Shown: positions 1 to 6,791 of the stretch, piece after piece
How the letters are laid out: every line of letters begins with the position of its first letter
Numbering within the stretch: the stretch's first letter is position 1
From: JBCDCP01 sp039181495
Lineage (GTDB): Bacteria > Pseudomonadota > Alphaproteobacteria > Rhizobiales > Tepidamorphaceae
Assembly (NCBI GenBank): GCA_039181495.1
Contig: JBCDCP010000081.1
Location: 1-13,732, forward strand
Length of the DNA: 13,732 nt
Direction of reading: 5' to 3'
Position numbers and translations under genes: made by a program
The notes under the pieces: model-generated
What the model was told of the DNA's origin: nothing
Databases searched by the model: none
What the model saw: the letters and a program-made list of their open reading frames with translations, nothing else

Positions 1-137
1 CCGGCCGCCGCGGCGACATCACCGTTGAACTCCCTGCCCTTCGACAGGATGGCGTATTGCTTGAGACGCCAGCCGCGATCCTCAACGACCGACAATGCCA
101 GCACTGTGCGGGGACGAAATTCCTGCAGATGGTTCAT
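1..137 (-). CDS. Hypothetical protein, N-terminal 45 residues only (runs off the window)
   Basis: An open frame begins with ATG at 137-135, one base after the stop of the marR gene (TGA-C-ATG), and stays open to the window edge. The visible residues start MNHLQEFRPRTVLALSVVED, then RGWRLKQYAIL, and end in an alanine run. The tight junction implies translational coupling and cotranscription with marR. The charged, soluble-looking sequence with a GWRLKxYAIL stretch reads like a real protein start rather than noise. I do not recognise the family with confidence and assign no function. Genes placed directly after a marR gene are often targets or modulators of the same stress response, but that is inference. 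The C-terminal part lies outside the window. Confidence 0.6.
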   Translation of the reverse strand, partial: MNHLQEFRPRTVLALSVVEDRGWRLKQYAILSKGREFNGDVAAAA

Positions 138-138
138 G

Positions 139-594
139 TCAGGACGGCACCGGAACCTTGGCCGGCTTTTCGAGTTCGGTCTCGTTTATGCGACTGAGCA
201 ATCGGTCGAAGAGTTCCTTCTCGCAGTGCGTCAATGGCTCCATTATCTCATCGATAATCTCCGACATGATCGCATCCAGGCGGCCAACGTGGAGACGGCC
301 CTTCTCTGTCAGATCGAGTTGCCGCACGCGGCGATCCTCAGTGCTGACAGACCGGACGAGCATTCCCTTGTTTTCCAAACGGTTGATAAGCCGGGTCATT
401 TGTGACGCGTCGCGGCCCATCTGCTCGACGAGTCTTTGCGCAGGCGCCGGCGCAATGCGGGCAAGATGCGTGAGTATCAGGCTTCCCAACGGGCCAACCC
501 GGTCTTCGTCAAAGGGCGGTACCCGCCGGTGCATTTCGGCGTCGATGCGCCGCACCACGTGGTCCAGGTGATGAATGATTCTAGTGGTCGTCAT
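139..594 (-). CDS. MarR family winged-helix transcriptional regulator
   Basis: This 151-residue protein has the usual MarR length and layout: an N-terminal dimerisation helix (about 1-30), a winged helix-turn-helix (about 45-105) and C-terminal helices (110-145) that complete the dimer. The recognition region reads LVEQMGRDASQMTRLINRLE, followed by the wing signature VRSVSTEDRRVRQLDLTEKG, which matches the family's DxRxxxxxLTxxG pattern. MarR proteins are cytoplasmic dimers that repress a neighbouring operon and their own gene until a small aromatic or toxic ligand, or oxidation, releases them. The gene is divergent from the RND efflux operon, so that operon is the probable target. A palindrome at 612-624 just upstream of this start is the likely operator. 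The next gene starts one base after its stop. No strong Shine-Dalgarno is visible before the ATG. Confidence 0.9.
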   Translation of the reverse strand: MTTTRIIHHLDHVVRRIDAEMHRRVPPFDEDRVGPLGSLILTHLARIAPAPAQRLVEQMGRDASQMTRLINRLENKGMLVRSVSTEDRRVRQLDLTEKGRLHVGRLDAIMSEIIDEIMEPLTHCEKELFDRLLSRINETELEKPAKVPVPS

Positions 595-611
595 TACGGG
601 GTTTCGACTAT

Positions 612-624
612 TGGACTATGTCCA
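612..624. promoter_or_regulatory. Candidate MarR operator (perfect 5-3-5 palindrome)
   Basis: TGGAC-TAT-GTCCA is a perfect inverted repeat; bases 610 and 626 also pair, giving a 17-base imperfect palindrome. It lies 18 bases upstream of the marR start and about 165 bases upstream of the efflux adaptor start. Size and position fit a MarR dimer site that would repress marR and possibly the divergent efflux operon. Binding is inferred from position only. Confidence 0.5.
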
Positions 625-702
625 TTGTTGTGCATCAATCCGGTTACGCGGGAACACGCCCGTATCGCACGCACCGCAAGGCGGACGCGCCTCGTGGAAT
701 GG

Positions 703-723
703 AACACGGATGTGATCCGGTGT
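703..723. promoter_or_regulatory. Second imperfect palindrome upstream of the efflux operon
   Basis: CGGAT-GTG-ATCCG (707-719) is a perfect inverted repeat. It is nearly extended on both sides (ACAC on the left, GTGT on the right, with one base missing from the left arm). It sits 66 bases upstream of the chosen adaptor start, where an operator or a 5'-leader hairpin could act on the efflux operon. Its sequence differs from the palindrome at 612-624, so it may bind another factor or be chance. Confidence 0.25.
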
Positions 724-788
724 GAACGGTGATCTCCCTAACTTCGATCTATCCCTTGCTCTCAAACCTGCCGTTGGAGCACTCCGCC

Positions 789-1976
789 ATGTCGATAGGA
801 AGAACCGACAGAAGCAACATGAGCCGTTGTCACGTCGGACAGTCTCGACCAGCCGCCCTTTTGAACCGATGTCTTGTCACGTCATTCGCTGCCTTTGCGT
901 TGTTTGGTTGTCTACCATCCAACGACGACCAGGCAGCCACGGAACCGCCCATTCGTGGACTGATAACGACAGTCGTGAGTGCCGGGCAGGAATCGACAGT
1001 CCGCCGCTATCCCGGTGTGCTTGAGCCAGGTGAAGTGAACGTCCTTTCCTTCGAGGTGGGTGGAAAACTGGGACGGCTTGATCTTTCCGTGGGCGAGCGC
1101 GTCGACAACGGTGCCGTTCTGGCGCAACTCGACAGTGCCCAATTTCAGAGTGCCGTCCAGCAGAGAAGTGCCGCAGCCGAAGCGGTCCGGGTCAGGCTTG
1201 TTCAGGCGGAAGAGGATCTCACCCGTTCGGAAACACTGCTTGAACGCGGTGCGGTGACACGGGTGCGCCGTGACGAAGACCGGACCAGGGTACAAGAGCT
1301 GCAGGCGGAACTGACGCAGGCCGAGCAGTCCCGTGTCCAGGCCGAGGAAGACCTTAGCGACACGGTGTTGACAGCGCCGTTCGATGGAATCGTCAGCGCT
1401 TTGGAAGTCGATTCCTTTGCAACGGTTTCTGCTGGGCAGACAGTTCTTTCGGTCTATGAAGCGACCGACTTCGAAGTCTCGTTCTTTGTCAGCTTCGATG
1501 TCGCCTCCCGACTTGTGGTTGGAACGCCTGCCAAAGTGCGGCTGGCCGACGACCCGAGCATTGTCCTCGATGCAGTCGTGAGCGAACTCGGCGAACGGGC
1601 AGACACGGTCTCGTCGTTCCCGGTGGTTGTGAAACTGTCCGAGACAGTCGCGCTCATGAAAGCCGGCATGGCTGTTGAGGTTGCATTTGAGTTCGAGGTT
1701 CCTGGCGCAAGCGGCTTTCTGATCCCGATCAGCGCGGCGATCAGCGAGGGTGAGATCCCTGAAGACGCTGGACCAAATTCAGTCATACCCGTTCCGGTCT
1801 TTGTGTTCGATCCCGAAACCTCAACGGTCGAACGGCGCATGGTGACGTTCGCCGGTCTGCGGGAGAACAATCTGGTGGTGATTGAGGGGCTCGAAGAGGG
1901 CGAGCGCGTCGCCAGCAAGGGCGTGTCTTTCTTGCGTGAAGGAATGAAGGTGAAGCTGCTCGAGCCAGAGGATTGA
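789..1976 (+). CDS. RND efflux periplasmic adaptor (membrane fusion protein), predicted lipoprotein
   Basis: This HlyD/AcrA-type adaptor bridges an inner-membrane RND pump and an outer-membrane channel. The start at 789 (395 residues) is preferred because GGAG lies nine bases upstream; GTG 729 and ATG 819 are alternatives. A hydrophobic segment ending in LFG-C forms a lipobox, so the mature protein should be a periplasmic lipoprotein anchored in the inner membrane. After it come the first half of a biotinyl-lipoyl domain (LSFEVGGKLGRLDLSVGERV), a glutamine- and glutamate-rich alpha-helical coiled-coil hairpin (roughly VQQRSAAAEA to QAEEDLSDT), and the second lipoyl half (LTAPFDGIV, then SFATVSAGQTVLSV). 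Beta-barrel and membrane-proximal domains close the protein. The permease gene follows after three bases, so the two form an operon. No TolC-type gene is present, so the pump probably uses an outer-membrane channel encoded elsewhere. Confidence 0.9.
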   Translation: MSIGRTDRSNMSRCHVGQSRPAALLNRCLVTSFAAFALFGCLPSNDDQAATEPPIRGLITTVVSAGQESTVRRYPGVLEPGEVNVLSFEVGGKLGRLDLSVGERVDNGAVLAQLDSAQFQSAVQQRSAAAEAVRVRLVQAEEDLTRSETLLERGAVTRVRRDEDRTRVQELQAELTQAEQSRVQAEEDLSDTVLTAPFDGIVSALEVDSFATVSAGQTVLSVYEATDFEVSFFVSFDVASRLVVGTPAKVRLADDPSIVLDAVVSELGERADTVSSFPVVVKLSETVALMKAGMAVEVAFEFEVPGASGFLIPISAAISEGEIPEDAGPNSVIPVPVFVFDPETSTVERRMVTFAGLRENNLVVIEGLEEGERVASKGVSFLREGMKVKLLEPED

Positions 1977-1979
1977 GCC

Positions 1980-4900
1980 ATGGACATCCTGACGCGATTT
2001 GGCCTCGAAAAATCACGCTTCACCATCCTGATCATGATCGGAATCCTCGCCGTTGGAATTGCCTCTTTTCTGGGAATGCCGAAGCGCGAGAACCCGGAGA
2101 TCACCATCCGGACGGCCATCGTTGTCTTCAGCTTTGACGGTATGGCGCCGGAGCGCGTCGAGAATCTCATCGCGATCCCCGTGGAACGAAAGATCCGCGA
2201 GATCGGTGAAGTTGAAGACATCGAGACGATCATCAACACGGGCCAGGCGCTGTTCAAGGTCTACCTGTTCGACACGGTCGGGCAGGCTGGCATTGCGACG
2301 GCCTGGGAAGATCTTCGCAACAAGATGGATGATGTGGTTCGCGAACTGCCCGATGGTACGGTGGGGCCGGTCGTCAACACTGACTACGGCGATGTGGCGA
2401 TTGCGACCATCGCTCTGACGGGAGACGGTTTCAGTCTGGCCGAGCTGGAAGACGTCGCCGATGATTTGCGAACTGATCTGTTCCGTGAGATGGGCGTCAG
2501 CAAGGTCAGCCTGTCGGGCGTTCAGGAGGAACGCATCTGGCTTGAGGTCGACACCAAGAAGCTGGCCAGCGTGGGCGTTCAGATCGAGCAACTGCTCAAT
2601 GATCTTTCTTCGCAGAACGTGATTCTTCCCGCAGGTGAGATCGATGCGGATGGAACGCGCATTGTGCTTGAGGCAAATGGTGACCTGAGCAGCGTCGATG
2701 AAGTTCGAGGCGTGCTGACCCGTGTGCAGGGCAAGTCCGGTTTCGTGCGGCTGTCGGACCTTGTCGAGATCCGGCGAGGCTACATCGACCCGAAAGACAC
2801 ACCGGTCTTCTTCAACGGCCGCCCCGCCATCGTCCTTGCGGTGGAGATGGTGTCGGGAACGGATATCCAGGACCTTGGCGCACGGCTGCGCGATCGGCTC
2901 GAAGCCTTCGAGAACAGTCAGCCGATCGGCATCGAACTCGGTGTGTCGACGTTCCAGGAAGAGAACGTGACCGCCTCGGTCAACAACGCGCTGGAGAATG
3001 TCGGACAGACATTCGCGGTCGTTTTTGTTGTGATGTTTCTCTTCCTCGGCCTTCGGCCAGCTCTGGCAATCGCCTGCATTGTTCCGTTTACGATCTGCTT
3101 TGCGCTTATCGGCATGTCGTTCATCGGGGTCGACATTGAACAGGTCTCCATTGCGGCGGTGATCATCTCACTCGGCCTGCTCGTGGATAACGGGCTCGTG
3201 GTGGTGGAAGATCTCGAACGCAGGATCGGCGATGGACAGGATCCATACGAAGCAGCCTATGCTGCCGGGTCGCAATATCTTGTGCCGCTGGGTGTCGCAT
3301 CGATCACGACGATCTCCGCATTCCTGCCGATGCTGTTGCTTGAGGGCGTCGAAGGTGAGTTTGCCTTCTCGCTCGGCGCGGTTGTCACGCTCATGCTTCT
3401 GGGGTCCTGGATCACCGCGCTCTACATCTTGCCGTTCATCTGTGTGCGGCTGCTGAAGCCCAAGGCAGCCAAAGATGGGAAAGGCCCGTCTTTCATGATC
3501 CGGTGGTATGGCGGCTTGCTGCAACGGTTGCTGCCATTCGGCCTACCGATTGCAGCGGTGATCTTTGCAGCTGTCGGCTTTAGCGGCACGCAATTTGGTC
3601 AGCTGAAGCAGGAGCAGTTCCCCTACAGCGAACGGGCCGACTTTCTCATCTACATGGATATGCCCAAGGAAGCGGCCATCTCGGAGACCGAGGCTCTCGC
3701 TCTTCGCGTTCAGGATTGGCTCGGCAATACCGAGATAAACCCCGATGTCGTCAATTCTACCGCCTACATCGGAGATGGTGGCCCGCGCTTCAATCTCGGG
3801 CTGAACCCCGCAGACCCTGATCCGACTAGCGCCTTTTTCGCCGTTCGCATGACCTCACTGGATGCAACGCTCGCCACGGCCGACCGTGCCCGGCGGGTGT
3901 TCATCGAGCAATTTCCGGAAGCGCAGTTTCGGGTCACGCAACTCAATCAGGGCGGCTCAGAATCGGGCGTGCTCGACATCGAAGTCTTCGGTCCCGACGA
4001 GGACGTGCTGATGAGCGCGGCGCAGGACCTGAAATCGGCCTTCGCTGAGCTGCCAGCAATGGTCAAGAACGAGAGCGATTGGGGCAATCGGGTCGTCAAA
4101 GTCACCGTCGACATCGCGCAGGACAAGGCGCGGGAGTTCGGCGTTACATCTGAAGATATCTCGGACGTTATGGACGCATACTTCTCGGGCACACGCTACT
4201 CGACGTTCCGCGATGGCGATGATCAGATTCCGATCGTCATGCGGGCTCTGAAGGAGGGTCGCGACAGCGTCGAGGATCTGGCCAATCTTTCTATCGCCAC
4301 CGGCGGATCTGTTATCTCTGTCGATCAGGTCGCTGATTTCCGCCCGAGCCTCGAGCTGTCCGAGATTCGCCGCGAAAACCAGGTTCGGCGCGTCGTTGTT
4401 TCAGCCAAGAGTGCAACACTCTCGGCCAGCGATACTCTGGCGGCCATGCAGCCTTCCATCGATGCGCTGAACCTCGGACCTGACTACAGGATCGAAATTG
4501 CCGGCGAGATCGAAGACAGCAGCGACGTGCAAGGGCAAATGGGGAGCAACATGCCATTGGCGCTCGGTGTCATGATCGCCGCACTCGTGTTTCAGTTCAA
4601 TTCGCTGCGCCGGGCGGTGATCACGCTGGTGACCATTCCTCTGATAGCCATCGGCGCACCCTACATGATGCAGATACTCAACCAGCCCATGTCCTTCTTC
4701 GCGACCTTGGGTCTGATGTCGCTCATGGGCATCATAATCAACAACGCGATCGTTCTGATAAACCAGATCGATATCGAGCGAGAAACCAGCGATTTGAAGG
4801 AGGCAATTCTTCAAGCAGCGAAGACCCGCGCTCGACCTGTGATGTTGACGTCGTTGACGACTATCTTCGGCCTTGTGCCGATGGCGCTTGCGGGCGGAGC

Positions 4901-5036
4901 GCTGTTTGAGCCGATGGCGACGATGATGATTGGCGGCCTGCTCATTTCCTCGCCGTTGACGCTGATTTTCGTCCCTGCCCTCTACTACCTGTTGTTCAAA
5001 CCGCGCGGTCGGCAGCTTGAGGCTGCTGCAACTTGA
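1980..5036 (+). CDS. RND superfamily efflux permease (AcrB-like, inner membrane)
   Basis: This 1018-residue protein has the full AcrB-type duplicated plan: TM1 near 13-32, a first periplasmic porter/docking loop (about 33-335), TM2-TM6 (about 340-490), TM7 near 520-535, a second periplasmic loop (about 540-855) and TM8-TM12 (about 858-1005). The pump uses proton-motive force to export drugs, detergents or other toxicants from the periplasm as a trimer. In TM4 the proton-relay motif reads LLVDNGLVVVED, with D403 at AcrB Asp407 but N404 at the Asp408 position. In TM10 it reads GIIINNAIVLIN, with N921 where AcrB has Lys940. Such variants occur in RND branches distant from AcrB, so I cannot name the substrate. 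The start has AGAGG eight bases upstream. The gene is the second of the operon and is complete. Confidence 0.92.
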   Translation: MDILTRFGLEKSRFTILIMIGILAVGIASFLGMPKRENPEITIRTAIVVFSFDGMAPERVENLIAIPVERKIREIGEVEDIETIINTGQALFKVYLFDTVGQAGIATAWEDLRNKMDDVVRELPDGTVGPVVNTDYGDVAIATIALTGDGFSLAELEDVADDLRTDLFREMGVSKVSLSGVQEERIWLEVDTKKLASVGVQIEQLLNDLSSQNVILPAGEIDADGTRIVLEANGDLSSVDEVRGVLTRVQGKSGFVRLSDLVEIRRGYIDPKDTPVFFNGRPAIVLAVEMVSGTDIQDLGARLRDRLEAFENSQPIGIELGVSTFQEENVTASVNNALENVGQTFAVVFVVMFLFLGLRPALAIACIVPFTICFALIGMSFIGVDIEQVSIAAVIISLGLLVDNGLVVVEDLERRIGDGQDPYEAAYAAGSQYLVPLGVASITTISAFLPMLLLEGVEGEFAFSLGAVVTLMLLGSWITALYILPFICVRLLKPKAAKDGKGPSFMIRWYGGLLQRLLPFGLPIAAVIFAAVGFSGTQFGQLKQEQFPYSERADFLIYMDMPKEAAISETEALALRVQDWLGNTEINPDVVNSTAYIGDGGPRFNLGLNPADPDPTSAFFAVRMTSLDATLATADRARRVFIEQFPEAQFRVTQLNQGGSESGVLDIEVFGPDEDVLMSAAQDLKSAFAELPAMVKNESDWGNRVVKVTVDIAQDKAREFGVTSEDISDVMDAYFSGTRYSTFRDGDDQIPIVMRALKEGRDSVEDLANLSIATGGSVISVDQVADFRPSLELSEIRRENQVRRVVVSAKSATLSASDTLAAMQPSIDALNLGPDYRIEIAGEIEDSSDVQGQMGSNMPLALGVMIAALVFQFNSLRRAVITLVTIPLIAIGAPYMMQILNQPMSFFATLGLMSLMGIIINNAIVLINQIDIERETSDLKEAILQAAKTRARPVMLTSLTTIFGLVPMALAGGALFEPMATMMIGGLLISSPLTLIFVPALYYLLFKPRGRQLEAAAT

Positions 5037-5127
5037 GCCAATGCTGAAGGCGGCGATAATCCAGCAGCTAGAAGAGGTTGAGGCCGATGCGTTCACCAGC
5101 TGAGCCTTTCCCGGCACTTGGATCGCC

Positions 5128-6624
5128 ATGACCGCTAACCGGTCGCTCCTCTTTGTTTCGCTGGCAATCGTCGCCGGTATTGGCCTGTGGGGCGTGCTTG
5201 ATCCTGAAGGGATGCTCGCCATCTCACAGCAGACGGTCGAAGAGTCGTTTGATGGCCGCGGCTGGTTCATCATGCTTACCGTCACCGGCCTTCTGGCGTT
5301 TTGCCTCTGGCTCCTGGTGTCACCGCACGGATCAATCCGTCTTGGGAAGGATGACGACCAACCGGAATTCTCGACACCAGCCTGGCTTGCGATGTTGTTC
5401 TCGGCAGGCATGGGCGTCGGATTGCTGTTCTGGGCTGTCGCTGAACCGCTAAGCCATTTCGCAACCGGGCGCGAGTTTCTGGAAACGCCTGTTGCAGCAA
5501 CCATCGCGCTCACATCGACGCTGTTTCACTGGGGGCTGCATGCTTGGGCGATCTATGCTGCCACCGCGCTGGTCATCGCCTATTTTTCATTCCGGCGTGA
5601 CACCCCGATGCTCGTCAGCTCGCCAATAGTGACCATGTTTCCAGGTGAGCGATGGGCACACGCAGTGGGCTGGCTCTCTGATATCTGCGCCATTGCCGCG
5701 ATTGCCATTGGCGTCGGTGGATCAATTGCCATGGGCGTTTTTCAGGTGGCCGATGGTGTCGACATATTGATGGGTGGCAACAATTCCGGTCCGGTCCTGA
5801 TCGGCATTGTCTTCGTTGTTATGGTTGTCTGCTATCTGCCACCGCTGCTTGTCGACCTCGGCGCCGGCATGTCGCGGCTGTCGAACCTTGCCATGGGTCT
5901 TGCCGGGTTCTTGCTGGCTTTCATCATCCTGTTTGGCCCGACCCAGTATCTGATGAATGCCATCCTTAACAGCTTCGGCGCCTATCTCAGCGAAGTCGTT
6001 CCGCGCGGCTTTCAGACCTTCACCTTCTTCGGCGACAGCCTTGGCCAGTGGTTTCACGACTGGACGCTAACCTACATGGTCTGGTGGATCGCCTGGGGAC
6101 CGTTCGTCGGCGTATTCATCGCCCGAATATCGCGCGGCCGAACCATCCGGGAGTTCATTCTCGGCGTGCTCTTTGTGCCGACCCTGTTCTCGATGGTGTG
6201 GTTCGGCGCGTTCGGTGGCATCGGACTCTACGACACGCTCGAACGTAGCGGTGACCTGATCGCATTGACGGCCTCGGATGTTGAACGTGTCACCTTTGCG
6301 CTTCTTGAACGCTTGCCACTGCCTGCACTCACAACTATCGCAACCATACTGGCTGCCTTCCTGTTCATCGTGACAAGCGTGGTCAGCGCTGCATTCGTAC
6401 TGGGAACGTTTTCCAGCGGTGGCGACCCTGAACCAAGTCCGATGATCCGGATCGTCTGGGGTGTTCTTCTCGGCGTGTTGGGCGCGGCGATGATTGTCTC
6501 AGGATCGATTGATGCGGTGCGCAGCATCATCGCGGTCGGCGCGCTGCCCTTTGTGTTCATCACCGTTCTTATTGTTGTGTGTTTCGCCCGTGCGCTCCGG
6601 GAGGAAGCTCATGCTGACCGGTGA
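5128..6624 (+). CDS. BCCT family transporter (betaine/choline/carnitine/ectoine type)
   Basis: This 498-residue inner-membrane protein with about 12 membrane segments carries clear BCCT hallmarks. GMGVGLLFWAVAEP (from residue 94) has the glycine pattern GxGxG found in sodium-coupled members such as BetP. FHWGLHAWAIYA gives W135, W140 and Y143, the aromatic box that cages quaternary ammonium groups. WWIAWGPFVGVFIARISRGR (319-338) is the TM8 signature with W319, W320 and W323. It is predicted to import a compatible solute such as glycine betaine, choline, carnitine, DMSP or ectoine with sodium ions. The C-terminal tail is short, without the long osmosensing extension of BetP, so osmotic activation is not suggested. 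It follows the efflux operon by 91 bases on the same strand. It overlaps a 29-codon gene by 14 bases. Start choice is moderate: no strong Shine-Dalgarno, but an in-frame stop at 5101-5103 limits extension. Confidence 0.93.
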   Translation: MTANRSLLFVSLAIVAGIGLWGVLDPEGMLAISQQTVEESFDGRGWFIMLTVTGLLAFCLWLLVSPHGSIRLGKDDDQPEFSTPAWLAMLFSAGMGVGLLFWAVAEPLSHFATGREFLETPVAATIALTSTLFHWGLHAWAIYAATALVIAYFSFRRDTPMLVSSPIVTMFPGERWAHAVGWLSDICAIAAIAIGVGGSIAMGVFQVADGVDILMGGNNSGPVLIGIVFVVMVVCYLPPLLVDLGAGMSRLSNLAMGLAGFLLAFIILFGPTQYLMNAILNSFGAYLSEVVPRGFQTFTFFGDSLGQWFHDWTLTYMVWWIAWGPFVGVFIARISRGRTIREFILGVLFVPTLFSMVWFGAFGGIGLYDTLERSGDLIALTASDVERVTFALLERLPLPALTTIATILAAFLFIVTSVVSAAFVLGTFSSGGDPEPSPMIRIVWGVLLGVLGAAMIVSGSIDAVRSIIAVGALPFVFITVLIVVCFARALREEAHADR

Positions 6625-6700
6625 TCTTTCCGACACGATGATGAATGTGACGACATTCGCGTTCATCGCAGCGATGATCTGGATTTATGTCAGGCGATAG
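6611..6700 (+). CDS. Predicted 29-residue single-pass membrane microprotein overlapping the BCCT gene
   Basis: The ATG at 6611 lies inside the last codons of the transporter gene, in another frame, and the two genes overlap by 14 bases. A strong purine-rich ribosome binding site (GGGAGGA, 6599-6605) sits five bases upstream. The product begins with an acidic stretch (MLTGDLSDTMM), continues with one hydrophobic helix (about NVTTFAFIAAMIWIYV) and ends in two arginines. By the positive-inside rule its C-terminus faces the cytoplasm. No homologue or function is recognised. The overlap suggests translational coupling and an accessory role at the transporter, as known for membrane microproteins such as AcrZ, KdpF or MgtS. 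This is inferred from layout only. It could still be a chance frame, although the ribosome binding site, clean topology and gene order argue against that. Confidence 0.55.
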   Translation: MLTGDLSDTMMNVTTFAFIAAMIWIYVRR

Positions 6701-6752
6701 CGGTCGTTGCTGCGTCTTGAACTGATCACTTTCCGCAAGCGCGATAAGGACT

Positions 6753-6781
6753 GGGGTCGTCCAGCGGAGCAGAACGACCCC
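6753..6781. terminator. Hairpin between convergent genes, probable terminator
   Basis: GGGGTCGT (6753-6760) and ACGACCCC (6774-6781) form a perfect eight-base-pair stem with a 13-base loop. It sits between the stop of the membrane microprotein (6700) and the stop of the convergent alkaline phosphatase gene (6792), where a bidirectional terminator is expected. No long U tract follows on either strand, so efficiency is uncertain. Confidence 0.5.
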
Positions 6782-6791
6782 GCGCTGTCGA

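Noticed and set aside
5012..5026. GCAGC-TTGAG-GCTGC hairpin at the end of the RND permease gene
   Set aside because: Only five base pairs, inside the coding sequence and without a following U tract; not a convincing terminator.
5041..5103. A 20-codon frame between the RND permease and the BCCT gene, in frame with the BCCT start
   Set aside because: It has no clear ribosome binding site, no membrane or domain features and ends in a true stop 24 bases before the BCCT ATG. Most likely chance.
4401..5513. Long minus-strand frame of 370 codons across the RND/BCCT junction
   Set aside because: It is low-complexity, rich in Ser, Arg and His, spans two real genes in antisense and has no recognisable domain.
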